Assembly (NCBI GenBank): GCA_019449415.1
Contig: JAGRPP010000021.1
Span: forward strand, 1 to 64,000
Length of the DNA: 64,000 nucleotides
Source of the DNA: Geothrix sp.
GTDB lineage: Bacteria > Acidobacteriota > Holophagae > Holophagales > Holophagaceae
Direction of reading: 5' to 3'
The translations under genes were made by a program, and so were the position numbers. The notes beneath the pieces were generated by a model. It was given only the letters and a program-made list of their open reading frames with translations, did no database searches and was not told the DNA's origin. Shown here in pieces: positions 17,445-25,007 of the stretch (the first letter of the stretch is position 1; each line of letters starts with the position of its first letter).

Positions 17445-18431
17445 ATGTCCGATCAGCAGAGCATCCGGCAATTGAAGGAGGGCGATGCCTTCCTGGGCTT
17501 TCTCCTGGCCCAGGAAGCCGCCTACAAGATCAGCGCCAAGGGCAGCGAGTACCTCGAGCTGAAGCTGGGGGACGCCTCCGGCGACCTGAAGGCCTTCCTC
17601 TGGGATGTTCGCGCCATCGAGGGCGACATGGAGGCTATCCGCGCCGACGCGTTCCTGTGGGTGAAGGGCTCGGTGACGAGCTACAACGGCCGGCTCCAGC
17701 TGAAGCTGGACAAGGTGCGCTTCGCGGCGGATGCGGAGGTGGGCGACTTTTCCCGGTTCTTCCCCGTCAGCGCCCGGCCCGTGCCTGAGATGCTCGCGGA
17801 GCTCGACGGGCTCCTCGCCTCGGTGAAGGATCCCTGGATCGGCCGGCTGCTGTCGGACCTCTTCGTGGCGGATGCGGAGCTGCGGGCCGCCTTCGCCCAG
17901 GCGCCGGCCGCCAAGTCCATGCACCATGTCTGCCTGGGCGGCCTGCTGGAGCACACCTTGTCCGTGGCGGGCATGGCCGAGCGCGCCTGCGGGCACTACG
18001 GAGACCTGAACCGCGATCTCGTCCTGGCGGGCGTGCTGCTGCACGATGTGGGCAAGACGGCCGAGCTCAGCTACCAGCGGAGCTTCGGCTACACCGATGC
18101 GGGGAACCTGCTGGGCCACATCGCCATGGAGGCGGAGTGGATCAGCCGCGCCGCGGGCCGGATCCCCGGATTCCCCGAGGAACTGCGCCTGCAGATCCTG
18201 CACATCGTCCTCAGCCACCACGGCCGCCTGGAATTCGGCTCCCCCGTGCTGCCCAAGACGCCGGAAGCCCTGCTCGTCCACTACCTGGATGACCTGGACG
18301 GCAAGCTGGAAGTCATGTTCCGCGCCCAGCGGGACGAGACGGGGGGAGGGGCCTGGAGCCCCTTCAGTCGGGCCCTGGAACGCATGATCTACCGGCGACG
18401 ATGGTCTGCGGTGGAGGCTGTCGAAAATTGA
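17445..18431 (+). CDS. YhaM-like 3'-5' exoribonuclease (OB fold plus HD domain)
   Basis: A 328-residue protein. Residues 1-95 form an OB-fold nucleic-acid-binding domain (YLELKLGDASGDLKAFLWD, FLWVKGSVTSYNGRLQLKLD). Residues about 150-310 form an HD domain with the metal ligands in MHHVCLGGLLEHTLSVA, AGVLLHDVGK (His-Asp), HIVLSHHGR and YLDDLDGKL. This OB-HD order is that of YhaM, a manganese-dependent 3'-5' exoribonuclease of Firmicutes also found in other phyla. GGAGA precedes the ATG. It follows the S4 gene by 51 bp in the same direction. Confidence 0.88.
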   Translation: MSDQQSIRQLKEGDAFLGFLLAQEAAYKISAKGSEYLELKLGDASGDLKAFLWDVRAIEGDMEAIRADAFLWVKGSVTSYNGRLQLKLDKVRFAADAEVGDFSRFFPVSARPVPEMLAELDGLLASVKDPWIGRLLSDLFVADAELRAAFAQAPAAKSMHHVCLGGLLEHTLSVAGMAERACGHYGDLNRDLVLAGVLLHDVGKTAELSYQRSFGYTDAGNLLGHIAMEAEWISRAAGRIPGFPEELRLQILHIVLSHHGRLEFGSPVLPKTPEALLVHYLDDLDGKLEVMFRAQRDETGGGAWSPFSRALERMIYRRRWSAVEAVEN

Positions 18432-18448
18432 GCAGACTGGGGCCCGTT

Positions 18449-18464
18449 TGTCCATTTGTGGACA
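18449..18464. repeat. Perfect 6-bp inverted repeat downstream of the YhaM-like gene
   Basis: TGTCCA, a TTTG spacer and TGGACA form a perfect dyad 18 bp after the YhaM-like stop and about 110 bp upstream of the sigma-54 promoter. It lacks a T-tract, so it is not a classic terminator. Its position also fits a binding site for an activator of the sigma-54 promoter; either role is inference. Confidence 0.35.
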
Positions 18465-18570
18465 TGGCCTTGGCCTTCACCCCCTCTTCTGGGCAGGTCC
18501 GACTCGGCAGAACCTAGGGGAAGTCCTGACAATTCAAGGCATGTGCTAAACCTGCCGGGGTAGAAAATTC

Positions 18571-18587
18571 CTGGCACGGCTCTGGCT
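18571..18587 (+). promoter_or_regulatory. Sigma-54 (RpoN) promoter
   Basis: CTGGCACGGCTCTGGCT matches the sigma-54 consensus YTGGCACGRNNNTTGCW at every defined position but one (TGGC for TTGC in the -12 element), with exact GG-GC spacing. Transcription would start near 18599, about 20 bases before the ATG of the unknown gene at 18620, whose Shine-Dalgarno GAGG lies between them. No other near-consensus match was noticed in the window's intergenic spaces. Confidence 0.75.
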
Positions 18588-18619
18588 CCTTGAGGTGGTC
18601 CGTTCCCTCGAGGTACCCC

Positions 18620-19105
18620 ATGAAGCTGTCCCGCAAAGCCAAGCGCTACGACGATTCGGTCCTTCCGGGCGAATTCCAGGGCTTCGAGGCCTTCCACCAG
18701 GCCGACCTCGAACTGGACGGCACCCTGGATGGCTTCCTGCGCCGTGGGGACGGCTGCGTGCAGCTGGGCGAGATGGTGCTGGAGCGCAACGCCCCGAAGA
18801 AGCTGAGCTTCGCCAAGCTGAAGACCAAGGCGGAAAAGCTGTCCGAGCAGGTGAACTACCTGAAGGAGCGCCTGGAAATCGTGGATCACGATCGGCGCGG
18901 GATGTACATCCAGCTCCGCAGCCTGCCGCCCTACAAGGACGACACCCAGATCCAGTTCAACGAGATCAGCATCGGCAAGAACAAGATCGTGGTGAAGCGC
19001 ATCGCCTTCTACCGCAAGGAGGAAGTGAAGCAGCAGGTGGCCCTCCAGCTCTCGGAACTGGAGCTGAAGCGCCTCCTGTTCGATATTCGACAGGCCATCG
19101 CGTAG
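18620..19105 (+). CDS. Hypothetical protein under a sigma-54 promoter
   Basis: A 161-residue cytoplasmic protein that I do not recognise. It has no signal peptide or membrane helix. The first 60 residues are acidic and globular; residues about 60-90 (AKLKTKAEKLSEQVNYLKER) are a likely coiled coil; the rest alternates strand-like and helical segments ending in LSELELKRLLFDIRQAIA. The ATG at 18620 has GAGG eight bases upstream; an in-frame ATG at 18590 lies before the predicted transcription start and is unlikely. A strong terminator follows, so the gene is a single-gene transcription unit controlled by RpoN and, presumably, an enhancer-binding activator. Confidence 0.8.
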   Translation: MKLSRKAKRYDDSVLPGEFQGFEAFHQADLELDGTLDGFLRRGDGCVQLGEMVLERNAPKKLSFAKLKTKAEKLSEQVNYLKERLEIVDHDRRGMYIQLRSLPPYKDDTQIQFNEISIGKNKIVVKRIAFYRKEEVKQQVALQLSELELKRLLFDIRQAIA

Positions 19106-19137
19106 GGAACTTGTGACTCTTTAACCTTTGTCATTAC

Positions 19138-19170
19138 TACAAAAAAGGCGCCCATGGCGCCTTTTTTGTA
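19138..19170. terminator. Bidirectional rho-independent terminator
   Basis: A perfect 15-bp inverted repeat with a 3-base loop: the core GGCGCC-CAT-GGCGCC is flanked by A6 on the left and T6 on the right. It therefore ends transcription from both the sigma-54 gene on the left and the LapA/LapB-like gene on the right, which converge here. Confidence 0.95.
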
Positions 19171-19198
19171 TCCGCTGCGCCGTCGCGGCGCAGCATCT

Positions 19199-20566
19199 TC
19201 AGAGCATCGCCATCCAACTGCCGCTCTCCCCCCCGCGGATGGGACCATCCGGCAGGTCGCTCTCCTTGAAGAGGAAGTGGTTGCTGTTCCAGCTGCCGCA
19301 GCTGTCGCAGCGGTCGGCGTAGTCCTGGGTCTTGTGGCCGCAGACGGCGCACTCGAAACGCAGCTTGAGGACGCCCAGGTTCCGCAGCAGCTGACGGTAT
19401 TCGTTCAGGGCGGCGTCCAGGCGGCCGCGGCGGCTGTGGATCTTGGCCATGAAGAAGAAGAGGATCGGGCTGTAGACCACCTGGCTGCGCACCTCCTGGA
19501 ACAGATCCAGGGCCTCGTCCAGGATCTCCAGGCGGTAGAGCATCTTGCCCAGGAAGAACTTGGCGGTGGTGGCGTGCTTGGAGGTGGCGGCCACGCGGCG
19601 CAGAAGAGCCAGGCCATCTTCGGGGCGGCCGGCCTGGATGAAGTAGTCCTCGATGTCCTGGAGGAAGGTGCCTTCGCCGGTCTTGCGGAAGCCCTCGATC
19701 CAGATCTCCAGACCCTGGGCCTCCTGGTCCTGCAGGATCATGCAGCGACCCAGACTCAGGTAGGCGGGCACGAATTCGGGCTCGTCCTTGATGACCTGCT
19801 GGAAGACCTGGGCGGCATCCTTGAACTGATCCGCCTCCACCTTGGCCATGCCCACCTGGTAGGCCAGCGCTGCCCCCTGGGCCTTCTCGCCCTGGGAGAG
19901 TTCGCCCGCGAAGTAGGCCTGCAGCTTCTTGTGGGCCTCCATGGCCTCATCCCAGCGCTGGGCGTCCATGTGGAGGGCCCTCAGGCGCCGCCAGGCCCGC
20001 AGGGCCTTCTTGGGATGATCCGCGGCCAGCTTCTTCAGGACGCTGATGGAGGCGTCGGGATTCCGCACGGCCATCAGGGCCTCGGCCAGCTGATAGCGGG
20101 CCTCGACCTGCTCGGGGTCGTCCTCGCAGAGGGCCTGGAAGAGCTTCACAGCCTCCTCAGGACTGCCGGTCTTGATGAGGATCTCGCCCATCAGCATGCG
20201 CGCCGGCACATGCTCCTTGCGCTGTTCCAGGATCTTCTCGAGGATCTCCTTCGCTTCCCGCGGGAGGCCGTGGGCCACGAGGTCGCGGGCATCCTGCATG
20301 CGCTCGGAGATGCGCTTCACCAGGCGGTTGTCGGCCGAGTCGTTGAGGCCGCGCACCAGCCGGACCAGCTCCATGATGCCGGTGTAGAGGACATTGAGCA
20401 GGAAGCCCAGGAGGAAGGCCAGGAGGATGACGCTCTGGATCTTGATGCTCTCGCCGAAGATGACGACTTCCCGCACCAGCAGGTCGTGGTTGGTCAGGTA
20501 CAGGTTGCCCAGTACGAACAGCACGAAGGCCAGGAGCACGAAGAAGAACACATTCACTAGACGCAT
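19199..20566 (-). CDS. lapB: LapA-LapB fusion: membrane-anchored TPR protein with rubredoxin-type tail
   Basis: A 455-residue protein. Residues 1-100 carry two hydrophobic helices (LVNVFFFVLLAFVLFVLGNL and IQSVILLAFLLGFLLNVLY) with the LapA (DUF1049) pattern. They are followed by about eight TPR-like repeats and a C-terminal metal-binding module, FECAVCGHKTQ then CDSCGSWN. In E. coli LapA and LapB (YciM) are separate adjacent genes; LapB uses its TPR and rubredoxin parts to bring LpxC to FtsH and so tune lipopolysaccharide synthesis. Here both appear as one chain. The lipid-A role is inferred from that family. It converges on the terminator at 19138. Confidence 0.88.
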   Translation of the reverse strand: MRLVNVFFFVLLAFVLFVLGNLYLTNHDLLVREVVIFGESIKIQSVILLAFLLGFLLNVLYTGIMELVRLVRGLNDSADNRLVKRISERMQDARDLVAHGLPREAKEILEKILEQRKEHVPARMLMGEILIKTGSPEEAVKLFQALCEDDPEQVEARYQLAEALMAVRNPDASISVLKKLAADHPKKALRAWRRLRALHMDAQRWDEAMEAHKKLQAYFAGELSQGEKAQGAALAYQVGMAKVEADQFKDAAQVFQQVIKDEPEFVPAYLSLGRCMILQDQEAQGLEIWIEGFRKTGEGTFLQDIEDYFIQAGRPEDGLALLRRVAATSKHATTAKFFLGKMLYRLEILDEALDLFQEVRSQVVYSPILFFFMAKIHSRRGRLDAALNEYRQLLRNLGVLKLRFECAVCGHKTQDYADRCDSCGSWNSNHFLFKESDLPDGPIRGGESGSWMAML

Positions 20567-20664
20567 GGGCCGACCTCGAAAGCTGGGCCTAGCATGACAT
20601 GACAGTCGGCAGTCTTCATCGTACGGCGCATGCGCCGCACGATATCTGTGGTCCGTCCCCGGCC

Positions 20665-21504
20665 TCAGTCTTCAGTGGGACGGTCGACCCACTCCTTCGC
20701 CGCTTTGAGATCCGCCCAGACGGCCCGGCGCACATCCTGCGTGTACTGGCGCAGCACATAGGCGGGGTGGAAGGTGGGCATGACGGGGATCTCCCGGCCC
20801 CCGACCTGCACGCGCTTCCACTGGCCCCGCACCCGGGTGATGCCTTCGCTGATGCCCACCAGCTCGCGCAGGGGCGTGGCCCCCAGCGTGACGATGACGG
20901 CGGGGCGGACGAGCTCGATCTGCCGGTGGAGGTAGCCCAGGCAGGCGCGGGCCTCGTCGGGCGTGGGCGTGCGGTTGTCCGGGGGGCGGCACTTGACGAC
21001 ATTCGCGATGTAGGTCTCTTCGCGTTTCAGGCCGATGGCCCCGATCATCTTGTCCAGCAGTTCGCCGGCCTTGCCCACGAAGGGCCGGCCCTGCAGATCC
21101 TCGTCGCGGCCCGGGCCCTCGCCTACGAACATGAGCCTGGCGTGGGGATCGCCCTCGCCGAAGACGAACTTCAAGCGGCCGGGCCCCAGGGGGCAGGCCA
21201 GGCAGCCCTGGATGGCCTGCTGCAGGGCCGTCAGATCGTCGGCGGCGGCCACGGCTTCGGGAGGCGGGCAGCCGATGGGATCGGTCGGCGGTGCGTAGGC
21301 CGAGGGCGCGGGGGGGACCGGCCTGGGCGCCCGTTTGGCTTCGGGGCTGGCCGTGCTGCGGGCCGGCAACGACCGTGCGGGGGGCGCGGCGGACGGCATC
21401 GCGGCCTGGGGCTGGGCCGGGGCGGGTTCCACGGGCTCGCGGACGAGTCCCATCACCCCCAGATCCTCCAGGGTGTCCCGCCAGGCTCGGAGAGGCTCGT
21501 CCAT
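20665..21504 (-). CDS. Family 4 uracil-DNA glycosylase
   Basis: A 279-residue base-excision repair enzyme that removes uracil from DNA. After a low-complexity Pro/Ala-rich N-terminal region (residues 15-90), the catalytic domain shows the iron-sulfur cysteines in GCLACPLG and VVKCRPPDNRTP/ARACLGYL, motif 1 VGEGPGRDEDLQGRPFVG and motif 3 PTFHPAYVLRQ. The fused disordered N-terminus is typical of proteobacterial and acidobacterial members. The start at 21504 is the most internal sensible ATG; upstream in-frame ATGs exist at 21546 and 21603 but would overlap the divergent sigma-factor control region. Confidence 0.92.
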   Translation of the reverse strand: MDEPLRAWRDTLEDLGVMGLVREPVEPAPAQPQAAMPSAAPPARSLPARSTASPEAKRAPRPVPPAPSAYAPPTDPIGCPPPEAVAAADDLTALQQAIQGCLACPLGPGRLKFVFGEGDPHARLMFVGEGPGRDEDLQGRPFVGKAGELLDKMIGAIGLKREETYIANVVKCRPPDNRTPTPDEARACLGYLHRQIELVRPAVIVTLGATPLRELVGISEGITRVRGQWKRVQVGGREIPVMPTFHPAYVLRQYTQDVRRAVWADLKAAKEWVDRPTED

Positions 21505-21521
21505 GGCTTCCAGCCTAGCCC

Positions 21522-21550
21522 GGAACTTCCCCCCTGCATCGGGCATCCTA
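21522..21550 (+). promoter_or_regulatory. Possible ECF sigma factor autoregulatory promoter
   Basis: GGAACTT at 21522-21528 is the classic ECF -35 element. Sixteen bases later comes ATCCTA, a loose match to ECF -10 elements. It would start transcription a few bases before the ATG of the ECF sigma gene. The -10 match is poor and the assignment is tentative. Confidence 0.3.
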
Positions 21551-21568
21551 GAGCGTCGGAGCCCGTGC

Positions 21569-22084
21569 ATGGAGCAGTCCCCCCAAGAAACCCCATTCGG
21601 CACCCAGGAGGCCTTCCACGCCGCCTTTGCCGAACTTTATCCAAGGCTCGTGAGCTATGCACGGCGTTACGGGGCGACCTTCCCGGAGGACATCGCCCAG
21701 GAGGCCTTCGTCATCCTCATGCAGCGGGAGGAGCGGGTGGAGCATCCCACCGCCTTCCTGTACGGCACCGTGCGAACCCTGTCCCTGACCGAGCGCCGCC
21801 CCATGAAGAACCAGAACCTCAGCCTGGAATCCGTCGCCGAGCCCGGCCTGGCCGGGGGCGCGGACGATCTGGTGCTGAACCAGGAGGTCCGGGAGCGGAT
21901 GCGGCTGCTGTCGCCCACCTTCCGCGAAGCCCTGTGGCTGTTCGTGGTCGAGGGCCTCGCCATCCGGGAAATCGCGGACATCCTCAACATTCCCGAGGCC
22001 ACCGTGAAGACCCGCATTCACCGGGCCAAGGCCCAACTCAAAGATCAGCTCAACCCCTCAGGAGGCGTGCATGTCCTGGTCTGA
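21569..22084 (+). CDS. ECF-type RNA polymerase sigma factor
   Basis: A 171-residue sigma-70 family protein of the extracytoplasmic-function type. Region 2 is at residues about 14-75 (FAELYPRLVSYARRYGATFP then EDIAQEAFVILMQRE) and region 4 at about 115-165 (FREALWLFVVEGLAIREIAD then LNIPEATVKTRIHRAKAQLK, the -35-binding helix-turn-helix). It directs polymerase to stress-type promoters. Its last 14 bases overlap the next gene, a one-helix membrane protein, in the arrangement usual for a sigma/anti-sigma pair. Confidence 0.92.
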   Translation: MEQSPQETPFGTQEAFHAAFAELYPRLVSYARRYGATFPEDIAQEAFVILMQREERVEHPTAFLYGTVRTLSLTERRPMKNQNLSLESVAEPGLAGGADDLVLNQEVRERMRLLSPTFREALWLFVVEGLAIREIADILNIPEATVKTRIHRAKAQLKDQLNPSGGVHVLV

Positions 22085-22619
22085 CCCCGCTCGGCGATTC
22101 GAACCTGCCGAGGATGTTCAGTTGCGGGCCGAGCTCCGCGACCTGCTGGGCCTCGGCCCCGTGGCCGCCAGCGCCTCCGCCGTGCCCAGCGCCAATCCCA
22201 ACATGGGGCCCAGTCCCGAATTGGCCGCCCTGGCGGATGACCTTCGCCGCGAGGCCCTGCGCCGTCGCCGCACCGAGCGCAAGCGCCCCTCCTGGGGCCT
22301 CCTGGCCGCCGCCGCCTTGCCGCTCCTGGCCGCCCTGGCCGGCATGGGCACCTGGGGCCTCCAGCAGAAGCAGCGGGCCGACGGCCTCGCTGTCCAGGCC
22401 CAGCAGCAGTCCCAGGAACTGGACCGGCTGGCCGCCGCCCACGCCTCGGATCTGGCCAAGGAGCGCCAGGCCAAGGAGGAAGTCCAGCAACAGCTTCAGC
22501 TGGCTTCAAAGAAGGGGGGAGGGCGGAAGGCGGATCCCTACCTGGTCATCCCCGTGGAAAAGCCCCTGAAGTTCCAGGGTGACGATTATCAGCGGGTCAA
22601 GCAGAAGCCCCAGCAATAG
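22071..22619 (+). CDS. Single-pass membrane protein, putative partner of the ECF sigma factor
   Basis: A 182-residue protein. A charged N-terminal cytoplasmic part (residues 1-80) precedes one membrane helix (WGLLAAAALPLLAALAGMGTWGL), then a coiled-coil stretch rich in Gln, Ala and Glu and a basic tail. It overlaps the sigma gene by 14 bp and has AGGAGG seven bases before its ATG. Position and topology suggest an anti-sigma factor, but no zinc-binding anti-sigma motif (HxxxCxxC) is present, so this is inference from context. Confidence 0.75.
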   Translation: MSWSDPARRFEPAEDVQLRAELRDLLGLGPVAASASAVPSANPNMGPSPELAALADDLRREALRRRRTERKRPSWGLLAAAALPLLAALAGMGTWGLQQKQRADGLAVQAQQQSQELDRLAAAHASDLAKERQAKEEVQQQLQLASKKGGGRKADPYLVIPVEKPLKFQGDDYQRVKQKPQQ

Positions 22620-22669
22620 CCCGCGCCGCAGCGGCACGATCCTGGCAACCTGAAGGGCAAGGTGTGCCC

Positions 22670-22957
22670 ATGGCCAGCAATCCATTGCTTCTCCTCATCC
22701 TCCTCCTCTCGGCCCTCGCCACGGTGTTGGCCGGGATGGGCGTGTTCAGCAACAACCGCCCGCCCGATCCCCGGCTGAACAACCTGATGAACGAGCTCGA
22801 CGACATGAAGGGCATGCTTTCCCAGCTCCAGAAGTCCGTCCTGCAGACGGAGCGGAAGCTGGAAAAGGAGATCCAGACCAACCGGAACGAAAACCGGGAA
22901 GTGGTCGAGAAGCTGGCCGATGTGCTCGACAAGCGGATGAAGGAGCTGGTGGGCTAA
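22670..22957 (+). CDS. Small membrane protein with coiled coil
   Basis: A 95-residue protein with one N-terminal membrane helix (NPLLLLILLLSALATVLAGM) followed by a long amphipathic coiled coil (LNNLMNELDDMKGMLSQLQK onward). Function unknown; the shape recalls small envelope or cell-division scaffolds. The ATG at 22670 has AAGG nine bases upstream; a GTG two codons earlier is an alternative. It follows the putative anti-sigma gene by 50 bp and may belong to that operon. Confidence 0.68.
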   Translation: MASNPLLLLILLLSALATVLAGMGVFSNNRPPDPRLNNLMNELDDMKGMLSQLQKSVLQTERKLEKEIQTNRNENREVVEKLADVLDKRMKELVG

Positions 22958-22971
22958 GAGGTCGGATGACG

Positions 22972-22990
22972 GGGCCGCGTGTCGCGGCCC
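22972..22990. terminator. GC hairpin between convergent genes
   Basis: GGGCCGCG-TGT-CGCGGCCC forms a perfect 8-bp stem with a 3-base loop in the 33 bp between the small membrane protein gene and the convergent helicase-associated gene. There is no T-tract on either side, so intrinsic termination would be weak. Confidence 0.4.
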
Positions 22991-24901
22991 TCACCCTGCT
23001 TGGCTGTGGTTGGCGGGGGTCCAGCCGCGTTCGTTCAGGAGCTTCACGCCCTGGATGCGCGTGAGCCGGAAGGCCATCTCCTCCTGGTGGAGGTGGCAGA
23101 AGGCCAGCAGGTGATCCTCCTGGATGGTGCGCGGGGACACGCGGCGAAGCTGGGTGCGGTGGGCCGCCGGAGGCAGGTAGGTGAGCTCCACCATGAGGGT
23201 GTGTCCGCCCGCGTATTCGAGGATGCGCTGCACCTCTTCCGCCAGCTGGTCCTCGCCGCCCAGGTGCAGCATGGGGATGCGGCGCTGGACTTCCTGATAG
23301 AGGAAGGGGTCCTCGTCGTGGAGACGCTGGAGCGACGAGCGCACCATCTGCTGCACCGGCTCCAGGTGGTGGTTCATGCCCTTCTCGTCGACGAAGGCGA
23401 GGGCGGCCAGGGCCCAGAGGTAGAGCTTCTCGTCGGCATCCAGGCTCAGGGCCAGGAAGCGGCCGGGCTTGGGCATGAAGCCCGCCTGCTTGAGGAGGGC
23501 GTGGGCATTGCCGTCGCCGCGCACCTCCAGCACCGTGTCGGAGAGCGAGCCCAGCTTGAGCGGGGCCAGCTCGGGCCGCAGCTTCAGTTCATCGGCCAGA
23601 TGCGGGGTGCGGGCCCGGACGAGCCTCACGCCTTGGTGTACTTCCACCTCGCCCACGCGGCGGGAGAGGTCTTCCAGCAGCTGGAGCAGGGGTTGGGGCA
23701 GGGTCTGCGTGGAGGCGCCCAGTCGCTGGCCCAGGTCATCGAGGGGGACGCCCGCGTCGAGGGCCCGCACCAGGGTGGCGTGGCTCACGCGGAAGGTGCC
23801 CATGGCGTCGAGGGCCTCCACATCGGCCAGCTGGGCGAGCTGGAGCAGGCGGTGGGGGTTCTGGAGCAGGGGGGTCAGCAGCTCGAGGGTGGGCTGCAGG
23901 ACCATGGGCTGATCCAGCGCCAAGGGCTGCCAGTGGGCCGCGGTGGCCTTGAGGTCGCGCAACAGGTACTCATGGGCCAGGGCCTCGCCGTGTTCCGTGA
24001 GCTGGAGGTGTGCGAAGTCCGCATCGCCCCGGATGATGCCCATGCGGCTGAGGAAGGGCAGGAAGACTGACCGCGTGCGCTCCTCGTCCAGGGGGTGCAG
24101 GGTCTTGAGGAAGGCGAGGAAGGGCTGGACGGCGAGCACCTGGCCCCGGCGCTCCAGCAGGTGTTGCATGAGGAAGTGGCGATCCTCGGCGGGAGGCATG
24201 CCCCAGGCCTTGAGGTCGTGCTCGAGGAGGCTGGCGAAGGCCCGCTCGGCCACCCAGCGCGGCGGATGACTGGTCACGGCGGGGAGCAGCGTCTCCACGC
24301 GCCCATCGCGATTCCAGAGCAGGCCCAGCCGGTGCAGCAGGGTGAAGAGCAGCGTGGCGTCCTGCTCCTCCTGGAGCATGGCGTTGCGCTGCATGAGCTG
24401 GCCGAGCTCCTTCTTGGCGGGGAGGCCCCCCTTCAACACGCGCAGGCCGGGGACGCAGCGGAGCAGGACGCTCGTGAGGGCCAGGGAGAAGCGGAAGGGC
24501 TCGGCGGCCCGCAGCTTGACCTCGGCCGGGACCTGGAAGCTCAGGGCGCCGTCGTCGAAGTCGTCGAGGGCGTCGGCCACCCGCTCGGCCACGCCCCAGC
24601 CCTCGCCGTCGGGCAGGATGAGGCCGAGGTCACGCAGGGCCTCGAAGGTACCGGCCGTCGGCAGGATGCCTTCGCTGGCGAGGTGCTTGAGGGCGACCAG
24701 CGAGCCGCTGTCCAGATCCGCCAGGGTGTCCGACAGCCGCTTGTGGTCCTCCAGGTGGAAGACCATGGTCTTCAGCAGGCGCACCCGGCCCTCGGCACCA
24801 TCCTCCCACCGGATGGGAATGGGCAGGCGCCGGCGTTCACAGATGGTCCTGAGTTGCTCATCCGAGCAATTCGAAAGGAGCTGGTAGTGCGTGAGCGTCA
24901 T
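22991..24901 (-). CDS. Helicase-associated (Helicase_C_3-like) protein with C-terminal WYL-like domain
   Basis: A 636-residue protein. Residues about 330-470 match the helicase-associated domain found in bacterial partners of XPB-type helicases: VLQPTLELLTPLLQNPHRLL, VEALDAMGTFRVSHATLVRA, LDAGVPLDDLGQRLGA and PQPLLQLLEDLSRRVGEVEV. The last 70 residues (VELTYLPPAAHRTQLRRVSP, HLLAFCHLHQEEMAFRLTRI) have the layout of a WYL domain, a module that senses nucleic acid or nucleotide ligands in many DNA-repair and defence regulators. The N-terminal 300 residues are helical and unassigned. There is no ATPase motif. An XPB-type helicase gene lies 4 kb away. The ATG at 24901 has AGGTG five bases upstream. 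Confidence 0.78.
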   Translation of the reverse strand: MTLTHYQLLSNCSDEQLRTICERRRLPIPIRWEDGAEGRVRLLKTMVFHLEDHKRLSDTLADLDSGSLVALKHLASEGILPTAGTFEALRDLGLILPDGEGWGVAERVADALDDFDDGALSFQVPAEVKLRAAEPFRFSLALTSVLLRCVPGLRVLKGGLPAKKELGQLMQRNAMLQEEQDATLLFTLLHRLGLLWNRDGRVETLLPAVTSHPPRWVAERAFASLLEHDLKAWGMPPAEDRHFLMQHLLERRGQVLAVQPFLAFLKTLHPLDEERTRSVFLPFLSRMGIIRGDADFAHLQLTEHGEALAHEYLLRDLKATAAHWQPLALDQPMVLQPTLELLTPLLQNPHRLLQLAQLADVEALDAMGTFRVSHATLVRALDAGVPLDDLGQRLGASTQTLPQPLLQLLEDLSRRVGEVEVHQGVRLVRARTPHLADELKLRPELAPLKLGSLSDTVLEVRGDGNAHALLKQAGFMPKPGRFLALSLDADEKLYLWALAALAFVDEKGMNHHLEPVQQMVRSSLQRLHDEDPFLYQEVQRRIPMLHLGGEDQLAEEVQRILEYAGGHTLMVELTYLPPAAHRTQLRRVSPRTIQEDHLLAFCHLHQEEMAFRLTRIQGVKLLNERGWTPANHSQAG

Positions 24902-24960
24902 GGGCACCTGGGTACAGACGATCGTCCAGTGTCCCACGAATCCCCGGAGCGCTCACGCAC

Positions 24961-24988
24961 AAAAAAAGCGCCCGGGGGGTCCGGGCGC
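24961..24988 (-). terminator. Rho-independent terminator of the dockerin/lipoprotein operon
   Basis: On the minus strand GCGCCCGG, a 5-base loop and CCGGGCGC form a perfect 8-bp stem followed directly by seven T residues. It lies 20 bp after the stop codon of the lipoprotein gene and ends that operon. Confidence 0.95.
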
Positions 24989-25007
24989 CAGAGAGAACGG
25001 GGAGCCC

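Noticed and set aside
18595..19116. Overlapping 173-codon frame in the sigma-54 controlled unit
   Set aside because: Arg/Pro/Gly-rich shadow frame; the 161-residue frame has normal composition and a Shine-Dalgarno.
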